NCBI GenBank assembly: GCA_002257025.1
Contig: NCHA01000007.1
Span: 62,001 to 126,000 of the forward strand
From: Sphingobacteriales bacterium 16-39-50
Lineage (GTDB): Bacteria > Bacteroidota > Bacteroidia > Sphingobacteriales > Sphingobacteriaceae
Reading direction: 5' to 3'
DNA length: 64,000 bases
Shown in pieces: positions 19,023 through 27,419 of the stretch (within the stretch, counting starts at the first letter, position 1; each line of letters opens with the position of its first letter). The notes under the pieces are model-generated. The model worked only from the letters and a program-made list of their open reading frames with translations, did no database searches and had not been told where the DNA came from. The position numbers were made by a program, and so were the translations under genes.

Positions 19023-20822
19023 ATGAACAGACAGGTGATTAACAAAAGCAGAAGCAAAGCAGCTTTTCTGATCTTTGGATTGGCATTTTTACTAATCCTT
19101 CAGAATCTGCAGGTACATGCTCAGGCAGCAAAAGATAATCTGCGTCCTGCAGCGCTTGGAAAGAATGGTATGATTGCGACCGCAAATCCGCTCGCAACGC
19201 TTGCAGGCCAGAAGATTTTAGTGAAAGGTGGAAATGCAATCGATGCCATTGTTGCAGCGGCCGCTTCCCTTAATGCTGCAGAACCTTATATGTCTGGTAC
19301 TGCTGGTGTGGGGTATATGTTATTCTACTCTGCAAAAGAAAACAGGGTCAGATCTCTGGTTTTTGGAGGCTGGGTTCCTGAAACTTTCAGAATCACAAAA
19401 TTTAAAACAGATGTTAAAGTTGCAGATGGTGCCGGTCATGGTGCTATGGAAAGTATAGGGCCAAGAATTGCCTCTGTTCCCGGGAATCTTGCTGGCTGGG
19501 CAAAGGCATTGAAAGATTACGGAACAATGCCGCTTTCTGAAGTATTCGAAAGTGCAATTGACTATCTTGAAAATGGGGTTCCAATCACCGAATTTGATCA
19601 GGCAATGTGGGCAGGAACTGTAAAGAGGATTGCTCCTCATGCTGAATCAAGAAAGATTTTCTTTAAGAATGATAAAGATCCGTTCGTAATCGGTGATTAT
19701 TTTACAAACAAGCCTCTGGCAAAAACGATGAGAAGGATTGCAAGTGAAGGGATTGATGTTTTTTACAAAGGAGAGATTGCCAAAGAAATGGCTGCGGCAT
19801 TTGCCCGTGATGGAGGTTTTATCACTGAAAAAGACCTGGCTTCAGTTCCTGATAAAGTACAGTGGGTCGATCCTATCTCTATTAAATACCGGGATTATAC
19901 AGTTTACAATAACCCCCCTCCGGGAATGGGTCTCCAGCAGCTACAAACGTTGAAGATCATGGAAGGTTTTGATCTGCAAAAGATGGGACATAACAGCGTG
20001 GACTATCTGGCACATTTGCTTGAGGCGGTTAATTTGAGCAGAATTGATTCTGATAAATATATTGGTGACCCGAAATTCGTTAATGTTCCCGTGGATATGT
20101 TGCTTTCTGATGCATATATAAACAAACAACGTGAAAAGGTTATTGCTAAAGTGAAAGAAAGAAAAGCCGGATTAAAGCCTGAGACTTCTCAAAACATTAG
20201 CCCGGATGCAGTTGACGATCCTAATGCAGCCAAATACAGATACGCAACAACAAGTCTGTCAGCAGTTGATAAATGGGGTAATGCAGTGGTAATTATTCAG
20301 ACTCACGGCGGAGGATTTGGATCAGGTTATGTTGCAGGAAATACCGGTGTGGTATTTAACAGTGCATTGGATTGGATGACACTGGAGCCGGGTAAAGCAA
20401 ATACTGTTGCTCCAGGCAAAGCTGTTGGGTGGTGTATAGGTGGGATGATGCAATTTCATAAGGACGGCAAACCTCAGTTAATTGTAGGTTCACCTGGTAG
20501 TTTCGGTATTTTACAATCTGTTCCTCAGGTTGCTATGAATAACATAGACTTTGGAATGAACATTCAGGATGCGATCAGTGCACCCCGCTTCAGGTGGAAA
20601 GATGAATTGGGATCAGTACCGGCAAAGGAAATTATTATGGAAACCAGGGTACAACCAGGTGTTATCAAAACCTTAAGAGGAATGGGATATGTGATAGATA
20701 CGAGCCTGGGCGATTGGTCAATGACTGTAGGAGGAGCTCAGGGAATTACCATTGACCATAAAACAGGCTGGCTTATGGGTGGTGCAGATCTGAGAAGGAA
20801 TGGTTATGCAGTAGGCTGGTAG
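19023..20822 (+). CDS. Exported gamma-glutamyltransferase-like Ntn hydrolase
   Basis: Self-processing Ntn-hydrolase of 599 residues with an N-terminal signal peptide (hydrophobic core about 14-30, VHAQ). The catalytic/autoprocessing Thr is T409 in YATTSLSAVD, followed by the family's GNAVVIIQT and GFGSGYVAGNTG blocks. The large-subunit start GMIATANPLAT and GGNAIDAIVAAA is typical. Two deviations stand out: the usual TTH at the nucleophile reads TTS, and the DFREMAP-like segment that supplies the gamma-glutamyl-binding Arg in E. coli GGT reads VFGGWVPE (about 111-118) with no Arg. It may hydrolyse another amide; calling it a true glutathione enzyme would be unsafe. Confidence 0.88.
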   Translation: MNRQVINKSRSKAAFLIFGLAFLLILQNLQVHAQAAKDNLRPAALGKNGMIATANPLATLAGQKILVKGGNAIDAIVAAAASLNAAEPYMSGTAGVGYMLFYSAKENRVRSLVFGGWVPETFRITKFKTDVKVADGAGHGAMESIGPRIASVPGNLAGWAKALKDYGTMPLSEVFESAIDYLENGVPITEFDQAMWAGTVKRIAPHAESRKIFFKNDKDPFVIGDYFTNKPLAKTMRRIASEGIDVFYKGEIAKEMAAAFARDGGFITEKDLASVPDKVQWVDPISIKYRDYTVYNNPPPGMGLQQLQTLKIMEGFDLQKMGHNSVDYLAHLLEAVNLSRIDSDKYIGDPKFVNVPVDMLLSDAYINKQREKVIAKVKERKAGLKPETSQNISPDAVDDPNAAKYRYATTSLSAVDKWGNAVVIIQTHGGGFGSGYVAGNTGVVFNSALDWMTLEPGKANTVAPGKAVGWCIGGMMQFHKDGKPQLIVGSPGSFGILQSVPQVAMNNIDFGMNIQDAISAPRFRWKDELGSVPAKEIIMETRVQPGVIKTLRGMGYVIDTSLGDWSMTVGGAQGITIDHKTGWLMGGADLRRNGYAVGW

Positions 20823-20823
20823 T

Positions 20824-22188
20824 ATGAAGCCAGGACAAAATACCCCACGTAGAGATTTTTTAAAGAAATCTTTATTCACAGCTGCCGGAATGAGTGTAAT
20901 TCCTGGCTTTTTACATGGTAAAGATGGACAAATTACTTCTGTGACAGATCAGATGTCAAGAGCATTGGCAGGTAAGGATGGGATTAAGAATATTGCATTT
21001 ATTACCCATATATATAGAAACAGTGCTCATGCAGATGTCATTGGAACCAAACTATTTCTTGGCATTCCTATGGATGAAGGTATGGTAACTCCTCAGGTAA
21101 AAATAGTTTCTGTATATATTGAACAGATTGGGGCAAATGATACCGGCGTTAGAATCGCAAAAATGAACGGTGCTACAGTTTATAATTCAGTTGAAGATGC
21201 ATTAACTCTAGGTGGTGATAAACTTGCTGTAGATGCTGTAGTCTACATCGGTGAGCATGGCGAATATCCCTATAACAGATTAGGCATGAAGCTATATCCT
21301 CGTATGAATTACCTTGAAAGGATATTCAGAGTTTTTGATGCATCTAAAAGATCAGTACCTGTATTTACCGATAAGGCACTATCTTACAGTTGGTTAGATA
21401 GTAAATGGATATACGATCGGGCGAAGGAGTTGGATGTACCAATGATGGCAGGATCCTCTCTGACCTATTGCTGGAGAGATAAACCATTAGTTCATCCCAT
21501 TGGTGTCAAAATATCTGATGCGGTTGCCATTGGCTATGCCTCATTGGATGCATACGGTTTCCACGCAACTGAAATTCTACAATGTATGGTTGAGCGAAGA
21601 GCAGGTGGCGAAACTGGTGTGAAAAGTGTTGAAGGTTTGAAAGGAGATGAGGTATGGAAGGCTATGGATGACGGTAGAATTTCTCAAAAGGTAGTTGATG
21701 CTGCTTGTGATGCTATCAAGGGTAAGGCTAGCGGGAATATGCGCGAGATTGTGAAAACACCTTATGCTGTCATTATCAATTATTTAGATGGTACTAAAGG
21801 AGCAATCATGATGCTCGATAAATATGTTAATTCTGGCTGGGCTTATGCTGCAAAGACTTCAAATGGATTGGTTGCGACTGAAATTGTGGGTGATAATAGC
21901 ATGAGTTACTCTCACTTTAGTTATCTCGCATTGAATATTCAAAAGTTTATAGTGAGTGGACCTATCGCTCCAATTGAAAGGAATTTACTGACAAGCGGGA
22001 TTATAGACATGGGAATACGTTCACTCTTAGAAGGTAAAGTCAAAGAGACTCCTTTTCTGAAAATTAAATATTCAGCAGCAGGATATGAACCAATCAGGCC
22101 AACATCACCCAAGCCAATTGGTCAAAGTATTGGCCCTTGGCCTCCAAAGGGATACGAATTTATTATTCCTGATGCCTTTAAGAAATAG
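20824..22188 (+). CDS. Tat-exported protein of unrecognised family (paralogue B)
   Basis: 454 residues, canonical twin-arginine signal (PRRDFLKKS, hydrophobic AAGMSVIPGF). It shares the ADVIGTKLFL, LTLGGDKLAVDAV, IGEHGEYPYN, VPVFTDKALSYSW, MAGSSL, YGFHATEILQCM and ERRAGGETGV blocks with the other copies. It begins one base after the ggt-like stop, so translation is probably coupled. Compared with paralogue A, the DKHLS block reads DKALS, losing its His, while GEHGEYP is kept. I do not recognise a characterised family. Confidence 0.85.
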   Translation: MKPGQNTPRRDFLKKSLFTAAGMSVIPGFLHGKDGQITSVTDQMSRALAGKDGIKNIAFITHIYRNSAHADVIGTKLFLGIPMDEGMVTPQVKIVSVYIEQIGANDTGVRIAKMNGATVYNSVEDALTLGGDKLAVDAVVYIGEHGEYPYNRLGMKLYPRMNYLERIFRVFDASKRSVPVFTDKALSYSWLDSKWIYDRAKELDVPMMAGSSLTYCWRDKPLVHPIGVKISDAVAIGYASLDAYGFHATEILQCMVERRAGGETGVKSVEGLKGDEVWKAMDDGRISQKVVDAACDAIKGKASGNMREIVKTPYAVIINYLDGTKGAIMMLDKYVNSGWAYAAKTSNGLVATEIVGDNSMSYSHFSYLALNIQKFIVSGPIAPIERNLLTSGIIDMGIRSLLEGKVKETPFLKIKYSAAGYEPIRPTSPKPIGQSIGPWPPKGYEFIIPDAFKK

Positions 22189-22268
22189 TAAAATATCAAA
22201 CTCAGGTAAATAGAAGCATCTCTAAAAGGTATTTTAATTTAGAACTAAAATTTAAATCATAATATAAT

Positions 22269-23636
22269 ATGAAATCAGAAAAAAATAATCCACGCAGAGA
22301 TTTTATAAAGAAATCTATGATAGCTGCTGCAGGAATGAGTGTTATCCCGGGCTTTGTACTGGGTGAAAATGGAGAAATCACAGATATAACTGAGCAATTG
22401 TCAAGAGCCCTTGCCGGTCAGGATGGGATTAAGAAAGTTGCATTCATAACCCATATATACAGAAATAGTGCCCATGCTGATGTTATCGGCACCAAACTTT
22501 TTCTTGGTATTCCAACTGATGAGGGGATGGTAGCTCCTCAGATAAAAATTGCTTCGGTATATATTGAGCAGGTTGGTGCGAATGACACAGGTATCAGAAT
22601 CGCGAATATGAATAATACGCCGGTCTATCCCACAGTTGAAGAAGCTTTAACCCTTGGTGGAGATAAACTTGCTGTTGATGCAGTGATTTATGTGGGTGAA
22701 CATGGTGAATATCCTTATAACCGATTGGGAATGAAATTATATCCACGTATGAATTACCTTGAAAGGATATTCAGGGTATTTGATGCATCTAAAAGATCCG
22801 TACCTGTATTTACTGATAAGGCATTATCTTACAGTTGGTTAGATGCAAAATGGATATATGACCGTTCAAAAGAATTAAATGTTCCAATGATGGCAGGATC
22901 TTCTTTACCTTATTGCTGGAGAGATCCGAATCTGGTTCATCCTATAGGTGTTAAAATATCTGAAGCAGTGGCAATTGGTTATGCATCATTGGATGCTTAT
23001 GGATTTCACGTTACTGAAATTCTACAATGTATGATAGAACGGAGAGCAGGTGGTGAAACCGGTGTTAAAAGTGTGGAGGGCTTAAAAGGAGATGATGTAT
23101 GGAAAGCGATTGACTCAGGTAAGATTTCACAGAAGTTGGTTGATGCAGCTTGTGATGCCATAAAGGATAAGATGAGCGGGAATATGCGTGAGATTGTTCC
23201 TATACCTTATGCTGTTATTGTTAATTATAATGATGGAACAAAAGGTGCAATCCTGATGCTCGACAAATATGTCAAGACAGGCTGGGCATATTCTGCAAAG
23301 ACCTCAAAAGGAATTGTTGCGTCTGATTTTGTACTTGCTGGCGGTCCCAATTACGCTCATTTTAGTTATCTGACTTTAAACATTCAGAAATTTATTGTAA
23401 GTGGGCCTGTCGCACCGATTGAGCGAAATTTATTGACAAGTGGAATCATTGATATGGGAATACGTTCACTTGAAGAAGGTAAAGTAAAGCTGACACCTTT
23501 TTTAGATGTTAAATATTCTGCAGCCGGATATGAGTCGATCAGGCCTACTGCTCCACGTCCAACAGGACAAAGTATTAGTCGTTTTCACCCTAAAGAATAT
23601 GAGTTTATGATTCCGGATGCATTTAAGAACAAATGA
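22269..23636 (+). CDS. Tat-exported protein of unrecognised family (paralogue C, tandem with B)
   Basis: 455 residues and very similar to the gene just upstream, clearly a recent tandem duplicate. It has the same Tat signal (PRRDFIKKS), the same GEHGEYP and DKALS blocks and the same closing LLTSGIIDMGIRSL region. Differences are scattered conservative changes plus a variable stretch before YAHFSYL (residues near 355). The stop codon lies inside a 22-bp perfect tandem repeat (23633-23676). Function unknown; three copies in one locus imply an important step. Confidence 0.85.
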   Translation: MKSEKNNPRRDFIKKSMIAAAGMSVIPGFVLGENGEITDITEQLSRALAGQDGIKKVAFITHIYRNSAHADVIGTKLFLGIPTDEGMVAPQIKIASVYIEQVGANDTGIRIANMNNTPVYPTVEEALTLGGDKLAVDAVIYVGEHGEYPYNRLGMKLYPRMNYLERIFRVFDASKRSVPVFTDKALSYSWLDAKWIYDRSKELNVPMMAGSSLPYCWRDPNLVHPIGVKISEAVAIGYASLDAYGFHVTEILQCMIERRAGGETGVKSVEGLKGDDVWKAIDSGKISQKLVDAACDAIKDKMSGNMREIVPIPYAVIVNYNDGTKGAILMLDKYVKTGWAYSAKTSKGIVASDFVLAGGPNYAHFSYLTLNIQKFIVSGPVAPIERNLLTSGIIDMGIRSLEEGKVKLTPFLDVKYSAAGYESIRPTAPRPTGQSISRFHPKEYEFMIPDAFKNK

Positions 23637-23676
23637 TAGTCATTTCGTGAAAATATGATAGTCATTTCGTGAAAAT
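23633..23676. repeat. 22-bp perfect tandem duplication over a stop codon
   Basis: Two head-to-tail copies of a 22-bp unit (ATGATAGTCATTTCGTGAAA plus AT), 23633-23654 and 23655-23676. The first copy contains the TGA that ends paralogue C. The duplication leaves the protein unchanged and looks recent. Confidence 0.9.
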
Positions 23677-23808
23677 TTATTTAATCAGCTGATACTTTTT
23701 TTAAAATATACCAGAAATAATACGTGTTTAATTTGGAAAATCAGTAAAAAGTCAAGAATATGCATCGTATTTAAACAACACCCAATTTAAAAGCAAAATT
23801 CAATAAAA

Positions 23809-25581
23809 ATGAAAGTCAATTTTAAAAACTTATACGGGACTAATCTTCGCACAAAGCTAACTGCTTTTTTAGGTCTGGCATTTCTGATCACGATCAGTTT
23901 TATTAACTCAGGAGGGCCGGGTGGACTACCACAGGGTGATCCTGATAATGGCGGACTTGCACTTCCCGGCGATTTTGAGGCGGTTGTAGTTGCTGATTCT
24001 CTCGGCCGTGCAAGACATCTTGCAGTTAATAAGAATGGAGATATTTATGTTAAATTAAGAGTGCCTGATGCCCAAAAACGTGGTAGTGTTGCCTTAAGAG
24101 ACAATAATAACGATGGTAAAGCAGATATCATTGAGTATTTCGGAAGCTATCCTGATACCGGAAATTATGGAACTGCTATGCGTATTCATAAAGGTTATCT
24201 GTATTTCAGTACTGCCGGCGAGGTTTTAAGAACCAAGCTGACTCCGGGAAAATTAGTTCCTGAAGGTAAAACAGAAACTATTGTTGTTGATAATTATAAA
24301 AGGGGAAAATATTCTCATATAGCAAAGCCAATTGCCTTTGATAATAAAGGAAACATGTATGTTCCATTTGGTTCCCCAAGTGATGTTTGCCAGATTGCAG
24401 ATAGACAACCCGGCTCTATGGGTCAAATGCCTTGCCCTGAATTGAAAGAGCATGCTGGTGTTTGGAAATTCAGTGAGAGTAAATTAAACCAGAAGCAAAG
24501 TGACGGTACCATGTATGCTACAGGTATTCGCAGTATTGTAGGTATGGCATGGAATAAAGTGGATAACTCTTTGTATGCAATGCAGCATGGTCGTGATGAT
24601 TTTTCCAGAACATGGTCAAATCTTTACACTTCATGGCATAGCGCTTTATTACCTTCTGAAGAGTTTCTGAAAGTTCCTGAAGGTTCTGATTCTGGTTGGC
24701 CATACTACTATTATGATTTTATGCAGGGTAAAAAATTATTAAACCCTGAATACGGTGGTGATGGTAAAAAAGAAGGTGATGCCGCTAAATACAATATGCC
24801 AATTATTGGATTCCCGGGCCACTTTGCTCCAAACGATTTACTTTTCTATACCGGAAATCAATTCCCTGAGCGTTATAAAAACGGAGCATTTGTAGCTTTC
24901 CATGGCTCCACTATTCGTGCGCCATATCCTCAGGGAGGTTATTGTGTAGCCTTTGTTCCATTTATAAATGGTAAATTTTCAAGTGAATGGGAATTATTTG
25001 CTGATGGATTTGGTGGGGTAGATACAATCGTTTACACTTCTGATGCTAAATACCGCCCGATGGGTCTTGCACAAGGTCCTGATGGATCTCTTTACATGAA
25101 TGATAGTGAGAAAGGAAAGATTTGGAGAGTAATGTTCAAAGGTGATAAGAAAAAATTTGGTACCAGCCAGCTTGCTGGAATGGCAGCCCGTAAATTAACT
25201 TCACCAAATGTTAAAAGTCCAGACTTCGATAAAGATAATTTGATGAAAGGTCAATTGGTTGCAGGTGCAAAATTATATAATACCTATTGTGCATCATGTC
25301 ATCAGCAGAATGGCAAAGGTGATGGAACACGTTTCCCTCCGGTAGCAGAATCTGAGTGGGTAAATGGCGATAGAAGAAAGTTAATTGAATTAGTACTTAA
25401 CGGTCTTTCAGGTCCAATTACGGTTAAAGGTGTTGGATATAATGAAGCAATGCCTCCTCATGGTTATCTTAAGGATACTGAAATCGCACAGATATTAACT
25501 TATGTCAGGTCCAGCTTTGGAAATAACTCAAGTGCAATCACCCCAAATGAAGTGTCCAGATATCGCGCCAGACGACAATAG
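23809..25581 (+). CDS. Periplasmic sorbosone/PQQ-type sugar dehydrogenase fused to cytochrome c
   Basis: 590 residues with a signal-anchor or signal peptide (AFLGLAFLITISF, about 19-33). A beta-propeller of the glucose/sorbosone dehydrogenase kind covers about 45-450 (GDFEAVVVADSLGRARHLAV, TGIRSIVGMAWN, YRPMGLAQGPDGSLYM). A C-terminal class I cytochrome c domain carries one heme motif, CASCH (about 494-498), and a later Met in EAMPPHGYL as candidate axial ligand. The fusion suggests oxidation of an alcohol or aldehyde with electrons passed to the respiratory chain. PQQ use is family-based and not proven for this subgroup. Confidence 0.88.
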   Translation: MKVNFKNLYGTNLRTKLTAFLGLAFLITISFINSGGPGGLPQGDPDNGGLALPGDFEAVVVADSLGRARHLAVNKNGDIYVKLRVPDAQKRGSVALRDNNNDGKADIIEYFGSYPDTGNYGTAMRIHKGYLYFSTAGEVLRTKLTPGKLVPEGKTETIVVDNYKRGKYSHIAKPIAFDNKGNMYVPFGSPSDVCQIADRQPGSMGQMPCPELKEHAGVWKFSESKLNQKQSDGTMYATGIRSIVGMAWNKVDNSLYAMQHGRDDFSRTWSNLYTSWHSALLPSEEFLKVPEGSDSGWPYYYYDFMQGKKLLNPEYGGDGKKEGDAAKYNMPIIGFPGHFAPNDLLFYTGNQFPERYKNGAFVAFHGSTIRAPYPQGGYCVAFVPFINGKFSSEWELFADGFGGVDTIVYTSDAKYRPMGLAQGPDGSLYMNDSEKGKIWRVMFKGDKKKFGTSQLAGMAARKLTSPNVKSPDFDKDNLMKGQLVAGAKLYNTYCASCHQQNGKGDGTRFPPVAESEWVNGDRRKLIELVLNGLSGPITVKGVGYNEAMPPHGYLKDTEIAQILTYVRSSFGNNSSAITPNEVSRYRARRQ

Positions 25582-25594
25582 ATAAATATAGAGC

Positions 25595-26386
25595 ATGAAA
25601 TTTATCACCTATCTGTTATTTATATCTCTGTCTTTCTTAATGAAAGGCGGAGATATTCTTTCTTCTGAGAAGCCAGGCTTATCTTCAGCATCTGCTTCTC
25701 AAACAAAGCCGGCTGAAGATAAAAAGTATAAGGTTTCTAAATTGAAGGGGGCTTTAACCATTAATGCAGACTGGAATAAGGCACAATGGAAGAATATAGA
25801 AACGATTAAAATCGAAAACTATATGGGTACAATTCCACCGTTTAAACCAACGGTTGAAGCCAAAATGATGTATGATAATGATAACGTTTATGTGATCTTT
25901 CGTGTTAAAGACCGTTTTGTTAAAAGTGTAGTGCAGGAGTATAATGGCAATGTGTCGGGCGATTCCTGTGTAGAATTTTTCTTCGCTCCTGATTCTTCGC
26001 TCCCATTAAGTTATTTCAATCTGGAAATTAATGCCGGAGGTACACCTTTGATTTTTTATATTAAACATCCTTATCCTGCAACACCTTATGTAAAACTTCA
26101 AGCAAGTGAAATTGAAGAAATTGAAATTGCACATTCTTTACCATCAAAGGTTGATCCTGAGATTACAGAACCGGTAACCTGGACCATTGAATACAGAATC
26201 CCTTTGTCAATGTTGGCTAAATTCTCAAATGTTAGCCGTCCTGCACCGGGTGTAGTTTGGAAAGCCAATTTTTATAAAACAGGAAGCAGGACATCAAATC
26301 CGAATTATATTACCTGGAATGTAGTGGATAATCCCAGACCGAATTTTCATCTTCCCCAGTTTTTCGGAACATTGATATTCCAGTAA
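25595..26386 (+). CDS. CBM9-like exported protein
   Basis: 263 residues with an N-terminal hydrophobic signal (MKFITYLLFISLSFLMKG). The body matches the carbohydrate-binding family 9-like fold: LTINADWNKAQW near the start, AKMMYDNDNVYVIFRVKD, DSCVEFFFAPD and a late NFYKTG/ITWN segment. Such stand-alone proteins often accompany periplasmic dehydrogenases or heme proteins. It starts 13 bp after the dehydrogenase/cytochrome gene, so a partnership is likely. Binding to an actual carbohydrate is not shown. Confidence 0.82.
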   Translation: MKFITYLLFISLSFLMKGGDILSSEKPGLSSASASQTKPAEDKKYKVSKLKGALTINADWNKAQWKNIETIKIENYMGTIPPFKPTVEAKMMYDNDNVYVIFRVKDRFVKSVVQEYNGNVSGDSCVEFFFAPDSSLPLSYFNLEINAGGTPLIFYIKHPYPATPYVKLQASEIEEIEIAHSLPSKVDPEITEPVTWTIEYRIPLSMLAKFSNVSRPAPGVVWKANFYKTGSRTSNPNYITWNVVDNPRPNFHLPQFFGTLIFQ

Positions 26387-26414
26387 TTTATCGATTGTGC
26401 CCGGTTTAAATGAG

Positions 26415-27344
26415 ATGGAAAAACTGGTAGTAATAGGCTGCGGTACCATGGGTCATTCCATTGCCCTGAATGCTGCCTGGGCGGGTATGCCGGTGAAAAT
26501 GTATGGTGTTGATACAAATGATATCCAAAATGGATTGTCAGGTGTCACCGATAAATTAAACACGCTTTTTAAAAACGATCTAATCAGTAAAGATCAGAAA
26601 GACCAGATACTCAATAGAATTACAGGAACAGATTTACTGTCAGAAGCTGTTGATGGTGCTACTTTTATCATTGAATGTATCCCTGAAGTTCTGGAGCTTA
26701 AGAATGATCTTTTTAGAAAACTGGATCAAATGTGCAGTGATGAGGTTATTCTTGCAACAAATACTTCCGGACTGAGCCCAAGCCGTATTGCTTTGAATTT
26801 AAAGCATCCCGAAAGGACGCTTGCAACACATTTTTGGAATCCTGCTCATCTTATTCCTCTGGTAGAAGTATTAAGAGCTGAATTTACAGATGATAAAACT
26901 TTCAACAGGGCGATCAAGATGTTGAAGTTCATGAATAAAAAGCCGATCGAAGTTAAAAAGGAAGTGCCCGGACTCGTTGGAAACCGTCTTCAGTTTGCAC
27001 TTTTCAGGGAGGCGCAATATCTTCTGGAACAAGGCATAGCAAGTAAAGAAGATATCGATGCAGCAGTAACTTACAGTATCGGGCGAAGGTTGCCTGTAAC
27101 CGGTCCTCTGCTCTCTGCGGATATGGGTGGACTGGATGTTTTCGCTTCTATCTCTGATTACCTTTTCAAAGATCTGAGTAATGCAGATCAGTCATCAGCA
27201 AATTTGAAAGATTTGGTTTCCCAAGGACATTTTGGGCAAAAAAATGGAGCAGGATTTTATTTCTGGGATGAGAAGTTTTCGAAAGAAATGAATCAGAAAA
27301 GGGAAGAGCAGCTTATCCGTTTTTTAAAAGAGGATATCAATTAA
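26415..27344 (+). CDS. 3-hydroxyacyl-CoA dehydrogenase family protein
   Basis: NAD-dependent dehydrogenase of 309 residues. It has an N-terminal Rossmann fold with GCGTMG, then ATNTSGLSPS, a catalytic His in ATHFWNPAH and the GNRLQFALFREA opening of the C-terminal helical domain. There is no signal peptide, so it is cytoplasmic. ATG 26415 puts the nucleotide-binding strand at residue 3; a GTG at 26397 would add six residues. Relatives also act on free hydroxy acids such as L-gulonate or carnitine, so a CoA substrate is not certain. It is the first of the cytoplasmic steps that close the locus. Confidence 0.88.
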   Translation: MEKLVVIGCGTMGHSIALNAAWAGMPVKMYGVDTNDIQNGLSGVTDKLNTLFKNDLISKDQKDQILNRITGTDLLSEAVDGATFIIECIPEVLELKNDLFRKLDQMCSDEVILATNTSGLSPSRIALNLKHPERTLATHFWNPAHLIPLVEVLRAEFTDDKTFNRAIKMLKFMNKKPIEVKKEVPGLVGNRLQFALFREAQYLLEQGIASKEDIDAAVTYSIGRRLPVTGPLLSADMGGLDVFASISDYLFKDLSNADQSSANLKDLVSQGHFGQKNGAGFYFWDEKFSKEMNQKREEQLIRFLKEDIN

Positions 27345-27419
27345 AACAGAAACATATAACATTAAATAATGTGAACCAATATAAATTGGTCTCATATTCA
27401 ATAAATTAACAAAATCTAC

